From a virus, in IMG/VR virus record IMGVR_UViG_3300025769_000158, positions 1 to 53,296 of that record: a stretch of DNA of 53,296 nucleotides, one strand, 5' to 3'. A program made the translations under genes and the position numbers. A model generated the notes under the pieces. It saw only the letters and a program-made list of their open reading frames with translations. It ran no database searches and had not been told where the DNA came from. This document shows, piece by piece, positions 7,629 through 15,530 of this stretch (position 1 is its first letter; every line of letters begins with the position of its first letter).

Positions 7629-7940
7629 TTACTCTTCTCTATGTTCTTCTATCACCCATTTCAGTTGAGCGAGTTCTTGTGTTGTTAGGGTGTTAATCAT
7701 CTCGACCCTTTCTTGTAGTGCGGAAAACAACTCACTGGTTTGTGGGTCGGCATCAACTGTCCCTAGGGGTTTTCTGATCATGAACTCGATTTTCTTTTCG
7801 AGGTTGTTCATGAGTTTTTTGATGTCGTGTTTGTACAGTGCGGTCCCTTTGAAGTCGTCCATGGCATCGAGTGATGCTTGGTAGAGGACGAGTAGTTTCA
7901 CGGCGTTTTGGAATACTTTGAATTCTTTCTCTTTTGACAT
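7629..7940 (-). CDS. Helical protein, unknown
   Basis: 103 residues, almost entirely helical (FQNAVKLLVLYQASLDAMDD; SELFSALQERVEMINTL) with an acidic C-terminus. No motif recognised. It follows the cysteine-rich small gene by 18 nt in the accessory arm. Confidence 0.6.
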   Translation of the reverse strand: MSKEKEFKVFQNAVKLLVLYQASLDAMDDFKGTALYKHDIKKLMNNLEKKIEFMIRKPLGTVDADPQTSELFSALQERVEMINTLTTQELAQLKWVIEEHREE

Positions 7941-7958
7941 AGTATTTAATTTAATTGG

Positions 7959-8108
7959 TTAGCATTCGTGAGCGCATGCTTCGGTGCATGCTTCGCAGCA
8001 GTCGCATAGTGTCTCTATGTCTTGCTCGTGCTTTTCTCTATATGGGCATGAGTGTTTAAATTCGGTAGACCCGCAACTACACATCCCGGTTGTTATCTTG
8101 TATGTCAT
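7959..8108 (-). CDS. Cysteine-rich 49-residue protein
   Basis: Nine of 49 residues are cysteine: a C-x-C near residue 10, one at 21, then a dense C-terminal cluster CDCCEACTEACAHEC. The spacing suggests a zinc- or metal-binding mini-protein. The start ATG at 8108 lies 35 nt after the upstream stop and the stop is 18 nt before the next gene. Cysteine spacing this regular is unlikely in a non-coding frame. Confidence 0.6.
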   Translation of the reverse strand: MTYKITTGMCSCGSTEFKHSCPYREKHEQDIETLCDCCEACTEACAHEC

Positions 8109-8143
8109 AATCGTCCCAATATAGGAAGATGTATCGAGGGTCT

Positions 8144-8434
8144 CTACTTTGAAAACCTTTCTGCGAATCCTCCTCCGTAGTCTTTTTCTTCTGATATTTC
8201 TCCACTGCTCTTTAGGTCTTTGACCATTTGTTCTAGCCGTTGTCTTTCTATGATCAGTTCTTTACAGTCTACTGCGGTTTGTTTTATGGACTGTAGTTCG
8301 GCCTTTCGTTGTGTCCCTCCTAGATCGGGGTCTATGGGCTTACGTATTTCGCCGATCATATTCTCGATTGCTACCTCCATGCTCTTCATTAGTTTTTGGG
8401 AGGCTTCTATGGTTGTGAATTCTTTTTTAGCCAT
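8144..8434 (-). CDS. Coiled-coil protein, unknown
   Basis: 96 residues, long charged helices (IIERQRLEQMVKDLKSSGE) and a glycine-containing tail GGGFAERF. The start overlaps the GroES-like gene by 8 nt, so they are probably co-translated. Function unknown. Confidence 0.6.
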   Translation of the reverse strand: MAKKEFTTIEASQKLMKSMEVAIENMIGEIRKPIDPDLGGTQRKAELQSIKQTAVDCKELIIERQRLEQMVKDLKSSGEISEEKDYGGGFAERFSK

Positions 8435-9008
8435 ATACCAGTTCTAGATCAGATATACGCATTCTCCAGTAGGGCTTCCCTTCGATTTGAATTTCGTAGT
8501 CGGAATGTTTTGAGAATCTTACGCGGTCTCCTTTGCGGAGTCCGTTCTCGACCATTTCGGAGGTTAGGAAGGTAATGACGCCGTCGGTGGCTAGTTCTTC
8601 GTCGAAGCTCACAATTTCTAGTAGGTCGCTCTTTAGTTTTTTCTCGGGGCGTATAGGTTCTAGCAGGACCCAATTAGATAGTGGGTGTATGTTTCCTTGC
8701 TGATCCTTGTAGGCGAATGCTTGAGAGTTGATGCTGTCGGTCGGGTGGTATTTTACCTGGTATATGTCTTCCCCGTCGTATTTTATTTGTTGTGATTTTT
8801 CTACTACTACGTGGTGGTGGAAGTATATGGTGTCTCCCTTATTGAATGGGCAGTCATACTTTATGGGTGTGCTTACAACCTCCCCTTCCATAACTCTATG
8901 GGCGAACTCGTCGAACTTTGTTTCTAGGTAGAGTTCTTCGTTGTTGACATTGATGGTGTCCTTGAATCGCTTGGGTATGCGCACAAGGATTGTGGTCATT
9001 GTTTTCAT
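8427..9008 (-). CDS. GroES-like co-chaperonin, two tandem domains
   Basis: 193 residues that look like two GroES-type barrels in one chain. The first (about 25-110) has GEVVS...CPFNKGDTIYFHHH; the second (about 120-193) has ATDGVITFL..., GLRKGDRVRFSKHSDYEI and a YWRMRISDLELV end. Both show the GroES pattern of a 'G(E/V)V' strand, a 'KGD.(I/V).F' turn and a final strand; the segment between would hold the mobile loop that contacts GroEL. Phage co-chaperonins such as T4 gp31 help host GroEL fold the capsid protein. It overlaps its upstream neighbour by one base (TAATG). Assignment rests on motif order, not alignment. Confidence 0.65.
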   Translation of the reverse strand: MKTMTTILVRIPKRFKDTINVNNEELYLETKFDEFAHRVMEGEVVSTPIKYDCPFNKGDTIYFHHHVVVEKSQQIKYDGEDIYQVKYHPTDSINSQAFAYKDQQGNIHPLSNWVLLEPIRPEKKLKSDLLEIVSFDEELATDGVITFLTSEMVENGLRKGDRVRFSKHSDYEIQIEGKPYWRMRISDLELVYG

Positions 9009-9235
9009 TAGAAGTTTAAATTATATTCAACTATGACGGGCAGTCCTTCGATTACTTTCCAGAGCATTACTCCGTCGTCTGATGTTAAATATATTAAATA
9101 TCTTCTAATATTGTGTTTTATTAAATACTTTTCATCAACAACGATATTGTCGATGGTCATCTTCCCTATAGACATTCCTGTATAGTATGCCATGGCGTCT
9201 TTTGGGTTTACGCCTACGATAATCTTTCTGATCAT
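9008..9235 (-). CDS. Small protein, unknown
   Basis: 75 residues (starts MIRKIIVGVNPKDAMAYYTG). Alternating strands and helices; no motif recognised. It is coupled to the GroES-like gene through TAATG and follows the first gene of the operon by 5 nt. Confidence 0.6.
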   Translation of the reverse strand: MIRKIIVGVNPKDAMAYYTGMSIGKMTIDNIVVDEKYLIKHNIRRYLIYLTSDDGVMLWKVIEGLPVIVEYNLNF

Positions 9236-9240
9236 TTTAT

Positions 9241-9534
9241 TTAATTTATTCTATCTATCCACCAGTCGATGGTCCCTTCATCGGGTCTGTTTTTAATTTC
9301 TTCAGCGATCATGTTGTCGAGGAAGTCCAGTCCTGTGACCATCACTTCATCGGAGGGTGCTAGTGCGTCGTAGATGGCTTCTATCTGGTTATTTTCTTTA
9401 TTGTATACTCCGGCCATGGCAATGAACACCACTTCATCTTGTAATTCTAAAAGTTCTGCGGTTGCGCGCAGGGAGGAGAGTATGTCGTTGCACAGTTCTA
9501 AAAATTCTTGTTTACTACTTTGATTCTCCTCCAT
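9241..9534 (-). CDS. First gene of the leftward accessory operon, unknown
   Basis: 97 residues, acidic and helical (FLELCNDILSSLRATAELLE), ending WWIDRIN. It is the promoter-proximal gene of the leftward arm, 40 nt from the divergent early gene at 9575, with a perfect TATATTTG -7 box 25 nt upstream. No family recognised. Confidence 0.65.
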   Translation of the reverse strand: MEENQSSKQEFLELCNDILSSLRATAELLELQDEVVFIAMAGVYNKENNQIEAIYDALAPSDEVMVTGLDFLDNMIAEEIKNRPDEGTIDWWIDRIN

Positions 9535-9558
9535 TTTCTTGTAGTTTAGTCGCTATAG

Positions 9559-9566
9559 CAAATATA
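9559..9566 (-). promoter_or_regulatory. -7 box (TATATTTG) of the leftward arm
   Basis: The 40-bp divergent gap between 9534 and 9575 contains TATATTTG on the minus strand, 25 nt before the minus ATG. The palindrome GCTATAGC (9553-9560) overlaps it, so a regulator could act on both directions. Confidence 0.55.
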
Positions 9567-9574
9567 TTATTTTA

Positions 9575-9988
9575 ATGAATAAGAGTGTAGAGGTTCTTTA
9601 CGACTATAGGAATTTCGTTCAGGAGTTTGAGGTTACTCAAAGTCGTGAGCGTAGGAACATCATTTACAAGTATGCATATATAAATGCGTTAAAGCCTTTC
9701 TTGGGATGCAGTGATGCGGGCCATGTCATCGGGTGTAACCACGCTACCATCCTGCATGCTTGGCGCGCTCATGAGACGAACATGCGTTATTCTAGGGACC
9801 GGTTGGAGTATGCTGATATCTATGAGATGTGTGTCAACCGCATCAGTAACAGTATTGGGGATGATTGTGACCCATTGTTCTTTTACACGAAGGGTGAGGT
9901 TATACGTATGTATCGATCATTAGAAAAGAAATACGAGGGTTATGCCAAGGAGCCATATATCGAGTTCGAAGAAATTTCGGGAGTTTAG
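9575..9988 (+). CDS. DnaA domain IV-like DNA-binding protein
   Basis: 137 residues, first gene of the rightward early region. The segment at about 40-65 (ALKPFLG..DAGHVIGCNHATILHAWRAHE) has the form of the DnaA domain IV helix-turn-helix, including the H-(A/S)-T-(I/V)-L-H-A signature that contacts the DnaA box. No AAA+ domain is present, so it is not a full initiator. It may recruit replication or act as an early regulator. The 3' end overlaps the next gene by 47 nt. Confidence 0.65.
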   Translation: MNKSVEVLYDYRNFVQEFEVTQSRERRNIIYKYAYINALKPFLGCSDAGHVIGCNHATILHAWRAHETNMRYSRDRLEYADIYEMCVNRISNSIGDDCDPLFFYTKGEVIRMYRSLEKKYEGYAKEPYIEFEEISGV

Positions 9989-10358
9989 TAGGCTCCCTGA
10001 TCGCTACTTGGGTCATAATGGCTTCAAGAATTCTTCTTTGGTCTACCGTAAGATGAGGGAGAAGTATGGGCTTGCCCGCCCGGAGTTAGACTTCATGCTC
10101 TTTATTTACGACCTTGAGTTCTTTACCATCGATTATATATGCCAGGCGTATGAGCAGTCAAAGAAGCAACTCCCCATCAAGGTGTTGTACCCACTTCAGC
10201 GTCGCGGCTATATCTATAAGCACTTTGACAAACTCACTTCAAAGAAGGACCCGGCGGATCAGATGTTTCATAGTGAGACCAAGTTTAACTATCGTGTGCG
10301 CTATGCCCTCTCTCAAAAGGGAAGGTTGATGGTTCAACGCTTTTACAACGAGCTATGA
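9942..10358 (+). CDS. Winged-helix-like DNA-binding protein
   Basis: 138 residues. The middle (FFTIDYICQAYEQSKKQLPIKVLYPLQRRGYI) fits a MarR-type winged helix: a recognition helix followed by a 'L..L.RRGYI' hairpin, and a final YALSQKGRLMVQRFY helix as in MarR-like regulators. It overlaps the next ORF by four bases. Regulatory role inferred from the fold-like pattern. Confidence 0.55.
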   Translation: MPRSHISSSKKFREFSRLPDRYLGHNGFKNSSLVYRKMREKYGLARPELDFMLFIYDLEFFTIDYICQAYEQSKKQLPIKVLYPLQRRGYIYKHFDKLTSKKDPADQMFHSETKFNYRVRYALSQKGRLMVQRFYNEL

Positions 10359-10903
10359 CCTCACTAGAGATTCCACAGTCCCTAAAAGAATTTTGTTGGG
10401 ACATCCTCAAAAACCACAGCCTAGGCCATAGGCATTCCTTCAACGGAAGTAAGGAGGATCAGTACATCGGATTGTTAGGGGAATACATGACCGCTCTTAT
10501 TCTTGAACTCCCCGTAGAATTCATAGAGGGATTTGACGGAGGTTACGACCTCCTTTACAAAGGGTATAAGATCGACGTTAAGACCATGGGAAGAACAGTT
10601 GATCCCAAGCCTCACTATGTAAACAACTTCGTAGGATACCAAGAAGATCTAGATTGCGATATCCTCATGTTCACCTCCATAAACAAGAAGACCTCTACCT
10701 ACACCTTGTGCGGATGGATATTCAAATCCGAATTCCTGGAAAAAGCAAAATACTTCCCCATAGGAGCAAAAAGAAAAAGAGACGATGGATCAGAACTTAC
10801 CGTTCAAGCTCCACTCTACGAAATAACCAATAACCAATTAAGAACAGTTCAAACAAACAATATCAAGTCTCCAGACTCAACATCATCCCAGAACTCACAG
10901 TAG
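10355..10903 (+). CDS. PD-(D/E)XK nuclease-like protein
   Basis: 182 residues. GLLGEYMTALIL (glutamate) followed by GGYDLLYKGYKIDVKT gives the E ... D ... D-V-K arrangement of restriction-endonuclease-fold enzymes. The C-terminus is low-complexity (serine/asparagine/glutamine). It may degrade host DNA or act in recombination. Followed by about 830 bp without a convincing gene. Confidence 0.6.
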   Translation: MTSLEIPQSLKEFCWDILKNHSLGHRHSFNGSKEDQYIGLLGEYMTALILELPVEFIEGFDGGYDLLYKGYKIDVKTMGRTVDPKPHYVNNFVGYQEDLDCDILMFTSINKKTSTYTLCGWIFKSEFLEKAKYFPIGAKRKRDDGSELTVQAPLYEITNNQLRTVQTNNIKSPDSTSSQNSQ

Positions 10904-11640
10904 CATTGCTCCTGATCCGTGCAATCACACATGATTAACCCCCCATTAAAAATTAGACATAGTATCCCCTAATTCAACTTCAAATCAAGATTGCAATCTA
11001 CATTCTTGATGTATGCGGTTGCCCCTCAAAGGCAAACCGCCTATCTCTCGATCTAGAAGATAAGCAAAGTTACAACTTATTTTTGATTAAATCAAGTCCC
11101 AAATGAGACAAAGTTTAAAGGCAACTGCCCCATAAAACCTAAAGGAACAGTTTAACACAAGGAGGGAAAACCCTTGAAAACCAATGAGTTACACCACAAA
11201 GTTAAAGGATCACTTTAAGCCAAAAAAACAACCTGGAAATATAGAGCGTGGGGATTATACGCTATATGACAGCGTGAGCGAGAGAGAACCAAAACGATAA
11301 TCCAAACCCACCCCCCAACCCGGACCAACCAAATCCGAAAAACATTTGGCGTTTTACCTCAACCTCCTCAAGATCAGAGAACTAAACCCACATACCTACA
11401 CCATCAAGTTAAACATCAAGACCTAATCGATTGCTAACGAGACAATTGCGCGACTCGCGTTCGCAACCCTAGATGGTTGACAATCCACCCCCCGGATTTC
11501 GTACGCTCATCATGTTAACTAAATAGATACCACATGTTTACCTATCCTTACTTCTAGACTGTATTTAGGTACCAGGCCTTATTGTGTTGATTATTAGTCG
11601 TTTACCCATTTCAATTCTCCTTGGGTAATTGTCCTTGTTT
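10904..11640. other. Long structured intergenic region, candidate origin/control region
   Basis: No convincing gene on either strand. It holds two adjacent hairpins (10984-11040), a TTAAAG-GATCA-CTTTAA palindrome (11202-11218), a bulged inverted repeat ATATAGAGCGT / ACGCTATAT (11239-11267), a GA-rich tract (about 11273-11289), C-rich runs near 11303-11316, and several ATCAAG words. The order palindrome, ACGCTATA, GA tract recurs at 14536-14655. This is the largest intergenic gap and a reasonable place for a replication origin, which is unproven. Confidence 0.6.
10984..11040 (+). other. Two adjacent strong hairpins
   Basis: Hairpin 1 pairs ATCAAGA (10984-10990) with TCTTGAT (11004-11010). Hairpin 2 pairs GCGGTTGCC (11015-11023) with GGCAAACCGC (11031-11040), one bulged A, seven-base loop. 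Neither is followed by a T run, so they are not simple terminators; a structured RNA or protein site is possible. Confidence 0.5.
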
Positions 11641-11644
11641 TTTC

Positions 11645-11715
11645 TTTGTCTTTTATCCTAGGTATGCTATCTTAATGGTGTACCAATCGGTACGATGTTC
11701 TTTGACATATGGGCA
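11645..11715 (+). promoter_or_regulatory. Promoter and conserved hairpin leader (copy 1)
   Basis: TTTG (11645-11648), 19 nt, TATCTTAA (11668-11675, matching TAnnTT of the Bacteroidota -7 box), then the hairpin GTACC-AATC-GGTAC (11680-11693) and TGTTCTTTGACATATGGGCA (11696-11715). The arrangement is repeated before the gene at 13072, with the same 3-nt gap between hairpin and GTTCTTTGACAT although hairpin bases differ. Confidence 0.6.
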
Positions 11716-11769
11716 TTTTTCTAACCACCTATGAAGGGGTCTCCTTCATGGGCTAAATCTTTATTTATT

Positions 11770-12426
11770 ATGAGACATTTAAATTTGTCAACGATGATTG
11801 AATCATCACTCGAAACCTACCAACATGTGGTAGCGGAAATCGCAAAAGAGATTGTGAAGTCAATGAAACTATCCGACAAAGGATTTGAGACAATTGATGA
11901 CCTAATCAATAGGGAGTTCAATGAAGCATTCTATGTTGATTTGAACATCCTAAATGAGGCCGAAAATCTTCTCAATGAATTCCTGGATTGTGCCAAAGCT
12001 TTGGATGTTGACCAAGTCAACGGAGCGGCTAGTGACAACCTCACTTTCTTTTGTGAACTAGGAGAAAAAGACAACTACTTGATAGGAGTTTTGAAGCGAT
12101 TAGAACGCCGAATGACCCTTAAGACTTTGTTGGACATTGAGCGGTCCCCGACACAAATCGACTACGGCATGCACGCGTTGGATGCAAAAGATTTGAGGGG
12201 AGTTCGTTTAGGTATGAAACCGGATAATGACTTCATCTTATTTCAAGCGTTCATCCACTCCCTTGAATTAGGCAAAAACATCCATGACCTTGAAATCATG
12301 TTTGATGTACGACCGATGGGGGAGAAGTTTGATGCGCTAGGCCATCGAGTTGAGTTCGATTGTGATACCATGGAACTTGCTAACATTCAATTAGAGCAAG
12401 AACTCAAAACGGGCATGAATTTATGA
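11770..12426 (+). CDS. Early protein, unknown
   Basis: 218 residues from the ATG at 11770, preferred over an upstream one at 11731 because the same AAATCTTTATTT.TTATG context precedes the gene at 13072. The protein is acidic and helical (TMIESSLETYQHVVAEIAKE; FIHSLELGKNIHDLEIMFDV). No family recognised. It has its own promoter-leader and overlaps a tiny membrane peptide gene at its 3' end. Confidence 0.65.
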   Translation: MRHLNLSTMIESSLETYQHVVAEIAKEIVKSMKLSDKGFETIDDLINREFNEAFYVDLNILNEAENLLNEFLDCAKALDVDQVNGAASDNLTFFCELGEKDNYLIGVLKRLERRMTLKTLLDIERSPTQIDYGMHALDAKDLRGVRLGMKPDNDFILFQAFIHSLELGKNIHDLEIMFDVRPMGEKFDALGHRVEFDCDTMELANIQLEQELKTGMNL

Positions 12427-12506
12427 TGTGCCTAGTCCTGATCCTAATCCTCGCGCCCTTACTTATTGAAGTAGGGGAGGTGATACAAATCTTCAAAAGA
12501 AAGTAG
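12423..12506 (+). CDS. 27-residue membrane peptide
   Basis: MMCLVLILILAPLLIEVGEV then a basic end (FKRK). The start overlaps the previous stop (ATGA) and the stop is 2 nt before the next ATG. One TM segment; function unknown. Confidence 0.45.
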   Translation: MMCLVLILILAPLLIEVGEVIQIFKRK

Positions 12507-12508
12507 TT

Positions 12509-12775
12509 ATGACAAAGAAAGAAAAAGATGCAATGTGGGGGTTCATTATGGTGAACCTCGATGAAGTGTTAGATGATATCCTTCACGAGAAAGCAAGAAG
12601 GTACATGGATGACCTAGATGAAATCATCAAGGACAAACACCGGATTGATGGATGCTATGAATGTGAATTGAGTTTAGATGAGTTCTTATGTGAATATCAA
12701 GACTTACTCACATCGGCTCAATCGAATGAAGGATACGCTATCCTCGATGCATTCTCCGTAGTACGGAGGCACTAG
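12509..12775 (+). CDS. Small acidic protein, unknown
   Basis: 88 residues, helical and acidic (NLDEVLDDILHEKARRYMDD) with three cysteines (C-x-x-C at CYEC). It ends the small transcription unit that starts at 11.67 kb; a strong terminator follows 7 nt after the stop. Confidence 0.6.
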   Translation: MTKKEKDAMWGFIMVNLDEVLDDILHEKARRYMDDLDEIIKDKHRIDGCYECELSLDEFLCEYQDLLTSAQSNEGYAILDAFSVVRRH

Positions 12776-12782
12776 CAATTAA

Positions 12783-12808
12783 CCCTCGCCATCGGCGGGG
12801 GTTTTTTT
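12783..12808 (+). terminator. Rho-independent terminator
   Basis: CCCTCGCC-ATC-GGCGGGGG (8-bp stem, one T-G pair) followed by seven T. Confidence 0.85.
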
Positions 12809-12845
12809 ATGCTCAAAAATGGATGACAAGATCTTGTTGGGCGAT

Positions 12846-12927
12846 TCGCTAACCCCTATAAACACTAGGATTTTATATAGGGGCGACCCCTGGCCGATGA
12901 AGTTCAAGATTTACATGGGCGGTGCTT
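12846..12927 (+). promoter_or_regulatory. Competing hairpins and repeat element
   Basis: CCCCTATA (12853-12860) can pair with TATAGGGG (12876-12883), but the AGGGG part can instead pair with CCCCT (12887-12891) around a CGA loop. The two foldings exclude each other. A 32-nt element at 12896-12927 (core TTCAAGATTTACATGGG) recurs in diverged form at 13822-13852, and CGCTAACCCCTATA recurs near 14001-14013. Confidence 0.5.
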
Positions 12928-12951
12928 CAAGATTAAGAGCAAGGATATGAG

Positions 12952-13021
12952 TTGCATAATTAGTTATAAGGTGCTATATTAGGGTATCGCTTCGGCGGTC
13001 ACGTTCTTTGACATGTGGGCA
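12952..13021 (+). promoter_or_regulatory. Promoter and conserved hairpin leader (copy 2)
   Basis: TTG (12952-12954), 20 nt, TATATTAG (12975-12982), then the hairpin ATCGC-TTCG-GCGGT (12986-12999, UUCG-type loop) and GTTCTTTGACATGTGGGCA (13003-13021). The order and spacing match copy 1 at 11645-11715. Stem bases differ but pairing is kept, which points to an RNA structure. Confidence 0.6.
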
Positions 13022-13071
13022 CAACTAAATCCAACCGCTCCTCCTATGAGGGGCACAAATCTTTTATTGTT

Positions 13072-13749
13072 ATGAAAACGATTGAATTATTATTCACTTA
13101 CTTGAAAGTGATGAACGAGCAAGGCTTGAAGGGAAAGAAAACAACCATGAAAATGATTGCAATCTTGAACGGCACGAATGAAGAGAAGAAGTCGGATTTG
13201 ATGTTGAAGATGATTGCAAATGGAGCACCAACGAGTACTGTACTTTACATCCATCACGACATCGCTAGACATATGGCTTCATTAGAGGTGCAAGGGTTAC
13301 TACCTAAACTACCACCTAATATGAGGGGCCACTACGATACAAACTTCAAATCTTACAAAATTAGAGGCCTCATCACTTACAATCGAGATGGTGTTGAAAT
13401 CACCAAACTTGGTCTCCAATACTTGGATGAACCAAACAAGTACAAGGAAGAAAGAAAGCAACAACTTGCTCTTCAAGAAGCAAGGCTAGAAGGATTCAAA
13501 ATTGGTCGCAAAAGAGAAAGTGAAGTCAACTTCTACAACGACAATTTTGTCTTTGGAAGATTGCTTGAACGGATGGTTGAATTGGAGAAACAATACAACC
13601 TATATTCTTGTGACATGGTCCATGACCAAGATGCACTTTTTGATATTCAAAGTGAACTTTTAGACATCATGATTGCGATGAACAATCGCACAAATGTCAT
13701 CAACCTTGTGAAAGAATTACCTTACTTGTTTACGCGAGTAAAAGTCTAA
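13072..13749 (+). CDS. Early protein, possibly winged-helix
   Basis: 225 residues from the ATG at 13072 (an upstream GTG at 13015 lies in the conserved leader and is unlikely). A segment HHDIARHMASLEVQGLLPKL followed by IRGLITYNRDGVEITKLGLQYL looks like a winged helix with wing. The C-terminal half is helical. Basic overall. It forms a single-gene unit with its own leader and terminator, the same design as the unit starting at 11.67 kb. Confidence 0.6.
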   Translation: MKTIELLFTYLKVMNEQGLKGKKTTMKMIAILNGTNEEKKSDLMLKMIANGAPTSTVLYIHHDIARHMASLEVQGLLPKLPPNMRGHYDTNFKSYKIRGLITYNRDGVEITKLGLQYLDEPNKYKEERKQQLALQEARLEGFKIGRKRESEVNFYNDNFVFGRLLERMVELEKQYNLYSCDMVHDQDALFDIQSELLDIMIAMNNRTNVINLVKELPYLFTRVKV

Positions 13750-13756
13750 AACTAGA

Positions 13757-13787
13757 CCCTCATCGGGAAATCGATGGGGGTTTTTTT
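13757..13787 (+). terminator. Rho-independent terminator
   Basis: CCCTCATCG-GGAAAT-CGATGGGGG followed by seven T. Confidence 0.85.
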
Positions 13788-14076
<289 letters not shown>

Positions 14077-14081
14077 ATCTT

Positions 14082-14429
14082 TTATTCTTCATCGCCTTCA
14101 ATGAAGAGTGTGAGGAGTTTTACGGATTCATCGAGGATGCCATCTTGTACATCTATCTCGAATATTGATTGAACATATCTAGGCATAAGGGTTTCAATCA
14201 TCTCTTGAGTGGAGTCTTCGGTAAGTCCTCCGAACTCATTAAAGTCGTAGTAGTCGTTAATTGCATCAAGCAATTGAGTTGTGCTTAAACTATTGTTGAT
14301 GTTGTAGGTGTCAACTACACTATGGAAGAAGTGTTTGTTTTGGTACATGGCTTCCATTACTTCGCTAGTTCCTCTAGCGACTACACTTTCTTGAAGCAAA
14401 CGAATTGCAAGGTTACTGATCTTACTCAT
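14082..14429 (-). CDS. Lone minus-strand early-region protein, unknown
   Basis: 115 residues, acidic and helical, ending LFIEGDEE. It is the only minus-strand gene inside the rightward early region and has its own terminator 6 nt after its stop. The upstream sequence (minus strand ATATTTTGCATA near 14465-14472) resembles but does not fully match a -7 box. An isolated, oppositely oriented gene with its own terminator suggests an independently expressed regulator or moron; no family is recognised. Confidence 0.65.
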   Translation of the reverse strand: MSKISNLAIRLLQESVVARGTSEVMEAMYQNKHFFHSVVDTYNINNSLSTTQLLDAINDYYDFNEFGGLTEDSTQEMIETLMPRYVQSIFEIDVQDGILDESVKLLTLFIEGDEE

Positions 14430-14732
14430 GATAAAGGATTTTTAGTTAGTGGTATAAAGATATGCAAAATATCCTACCAAACAAGCCGGTGTAACTAAAA
14501 AAACAAATAATCGACTCATCAAGAATTAGTTGGAGTTAAAGTATCACTTTAAGTACGGACCATAAAAGCCTGGTAAACAAGGTGTTGACACGCTATAGTT
14601 AAACCAAATTTTAGGAGTGACCCATACATATATATAATAAGAGTGAGAGAGAGCGTAAAATATTTTATCCTATGTGTTGCATGTTTAAAATATCCTACTT
14701 ACATTTACCTCACTAACTAAAATTTATTTGTC
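14430..14732. other. Intergenic module: palindrome, ACGCTATA box, GA tract
   Basis: Contains TTAAAG-TATCA-CTTTAA (14536-14552), ACGCTATA (14590-14597), a TATATATA run (about 14629-14637) and GAGTGAGAGAGAGCG (14641-14655), in the same order as in the 10.9-11.7-kb region. ATATCCTAC occurs twice (near 14470 and 14690). It ends with the A/T-rich start region of the gene at 14733. Confidence 0.55.
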
Positions 14733-15347
14733 ATGAAAGATTTAATTGATCAGTCGCTACAAGTCGGCACAGTCGTAAAGTTCGAAGCGAGCAACATCCA
14801 GGGAATTGGGATTATCTTGGGGCAATCCAAAATCTCAAAGTACTACCTCGTACACTACAAGAACTACCCATCACTAACCTACAACCTCAACCGCTCGAAC
14901 ATGGCGTACATCACTCAAGATGAGATTACCGAAGTATGTGATACCGGAGCTCGTGTTTGCAACATAACGAGCAAGCCTATGAATGAGGGCTACCTATGGG
15001 AAGGCGGAATACTCTACTGTAAAGAGGATAAAGATTGTGCCGATGAAATTAGAAGAGAGATAAGAGAAGACATCGCATGGGCTAATGAAGACAAGGTCTC
15101 TTACGAAGGAAAAGAGTTTAGTAAGGAAGAACTCCTCAATATGGATGATATCAAGTTGATTGATATATACTACGAAATTAGCGAGGAGGTAGGCTTTGAA
15201 TTCTACTACACCGATTGGGACCTAGAAGATGCCGTTGAGAATGGAGATGGATGGTTTGTTCTTGATGGAGAGACCGAAAACATCTTTGACATCTTCAACT
15301 ACGCCGAAGTAAAGCAATGCCTGATCGCGGGTACAATTTTAAAATAA
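14733..15347 (+). CDS. Acidic protein with possible zinc site, unknown
   Basis: 204 residues, strongly acidic. Residues about 68-105 contain CDTGARVCNITSKPMNEGY and then LYCKEDKDC, a C...C...C...C pattern that could bind zinc. The rest is acidic helix and aromatic-rich (FEFYYTDWDLEDA). Acidic early proteins can mimic DNA and inhibit nucleases; that is speculation. It is the first gene of a seven-gene cluster of small ORFs. Confidence 0.65.
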   Translation: MKDLIDQSLQVGTVVKFEASNIQGIGIILGQSKISKYYLVHYKNYPSLTYNLNRSNMAYITQDEITEVCDTGARVCNITSKPMNEGYLWEGGILYCKEDKDCADEIRREIREDIAWANEDKVSYEGKEFSKEELLNMDDIKLIDIYYEISEEVGFEFYYTDWDLEDAVENGDGWFVLDGETENIFDIFNYAEVKQCLIAGTILK

Positions 15348-15353
15348 TATATC

Positions 15354-15530
15354 ATGCTAGAAGAAAAATTCAAAGCCTACTTGAACATACAAGAGGTAGG
15401 GTGCTACAACATGTTTGACCCAAGAGCGAGAGAACTCGCTCAAGAAATGAGCGGGATTGAGATTAGTCGTAAAGACTGGTCCTACATCATGGCCAACTAC
15501 GAACAATTAAAAAATACGTACGATGTCTAG
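15354..15530 (+). CDS. 58-residue protein, unknown
   Basis: Starts MLEEKFKAYLNIQEVG and ends YEQLKNTYDV. It lies 6 nt after the previous stop and overlaps the next start by 8 nt. No family recognised. Confidence 0.6.
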   Translation: MLEEKFKAYLNIQEVGCYNMFDPRARELAQEMSGIEISRKDWSYIMANYEQLKNTYDV

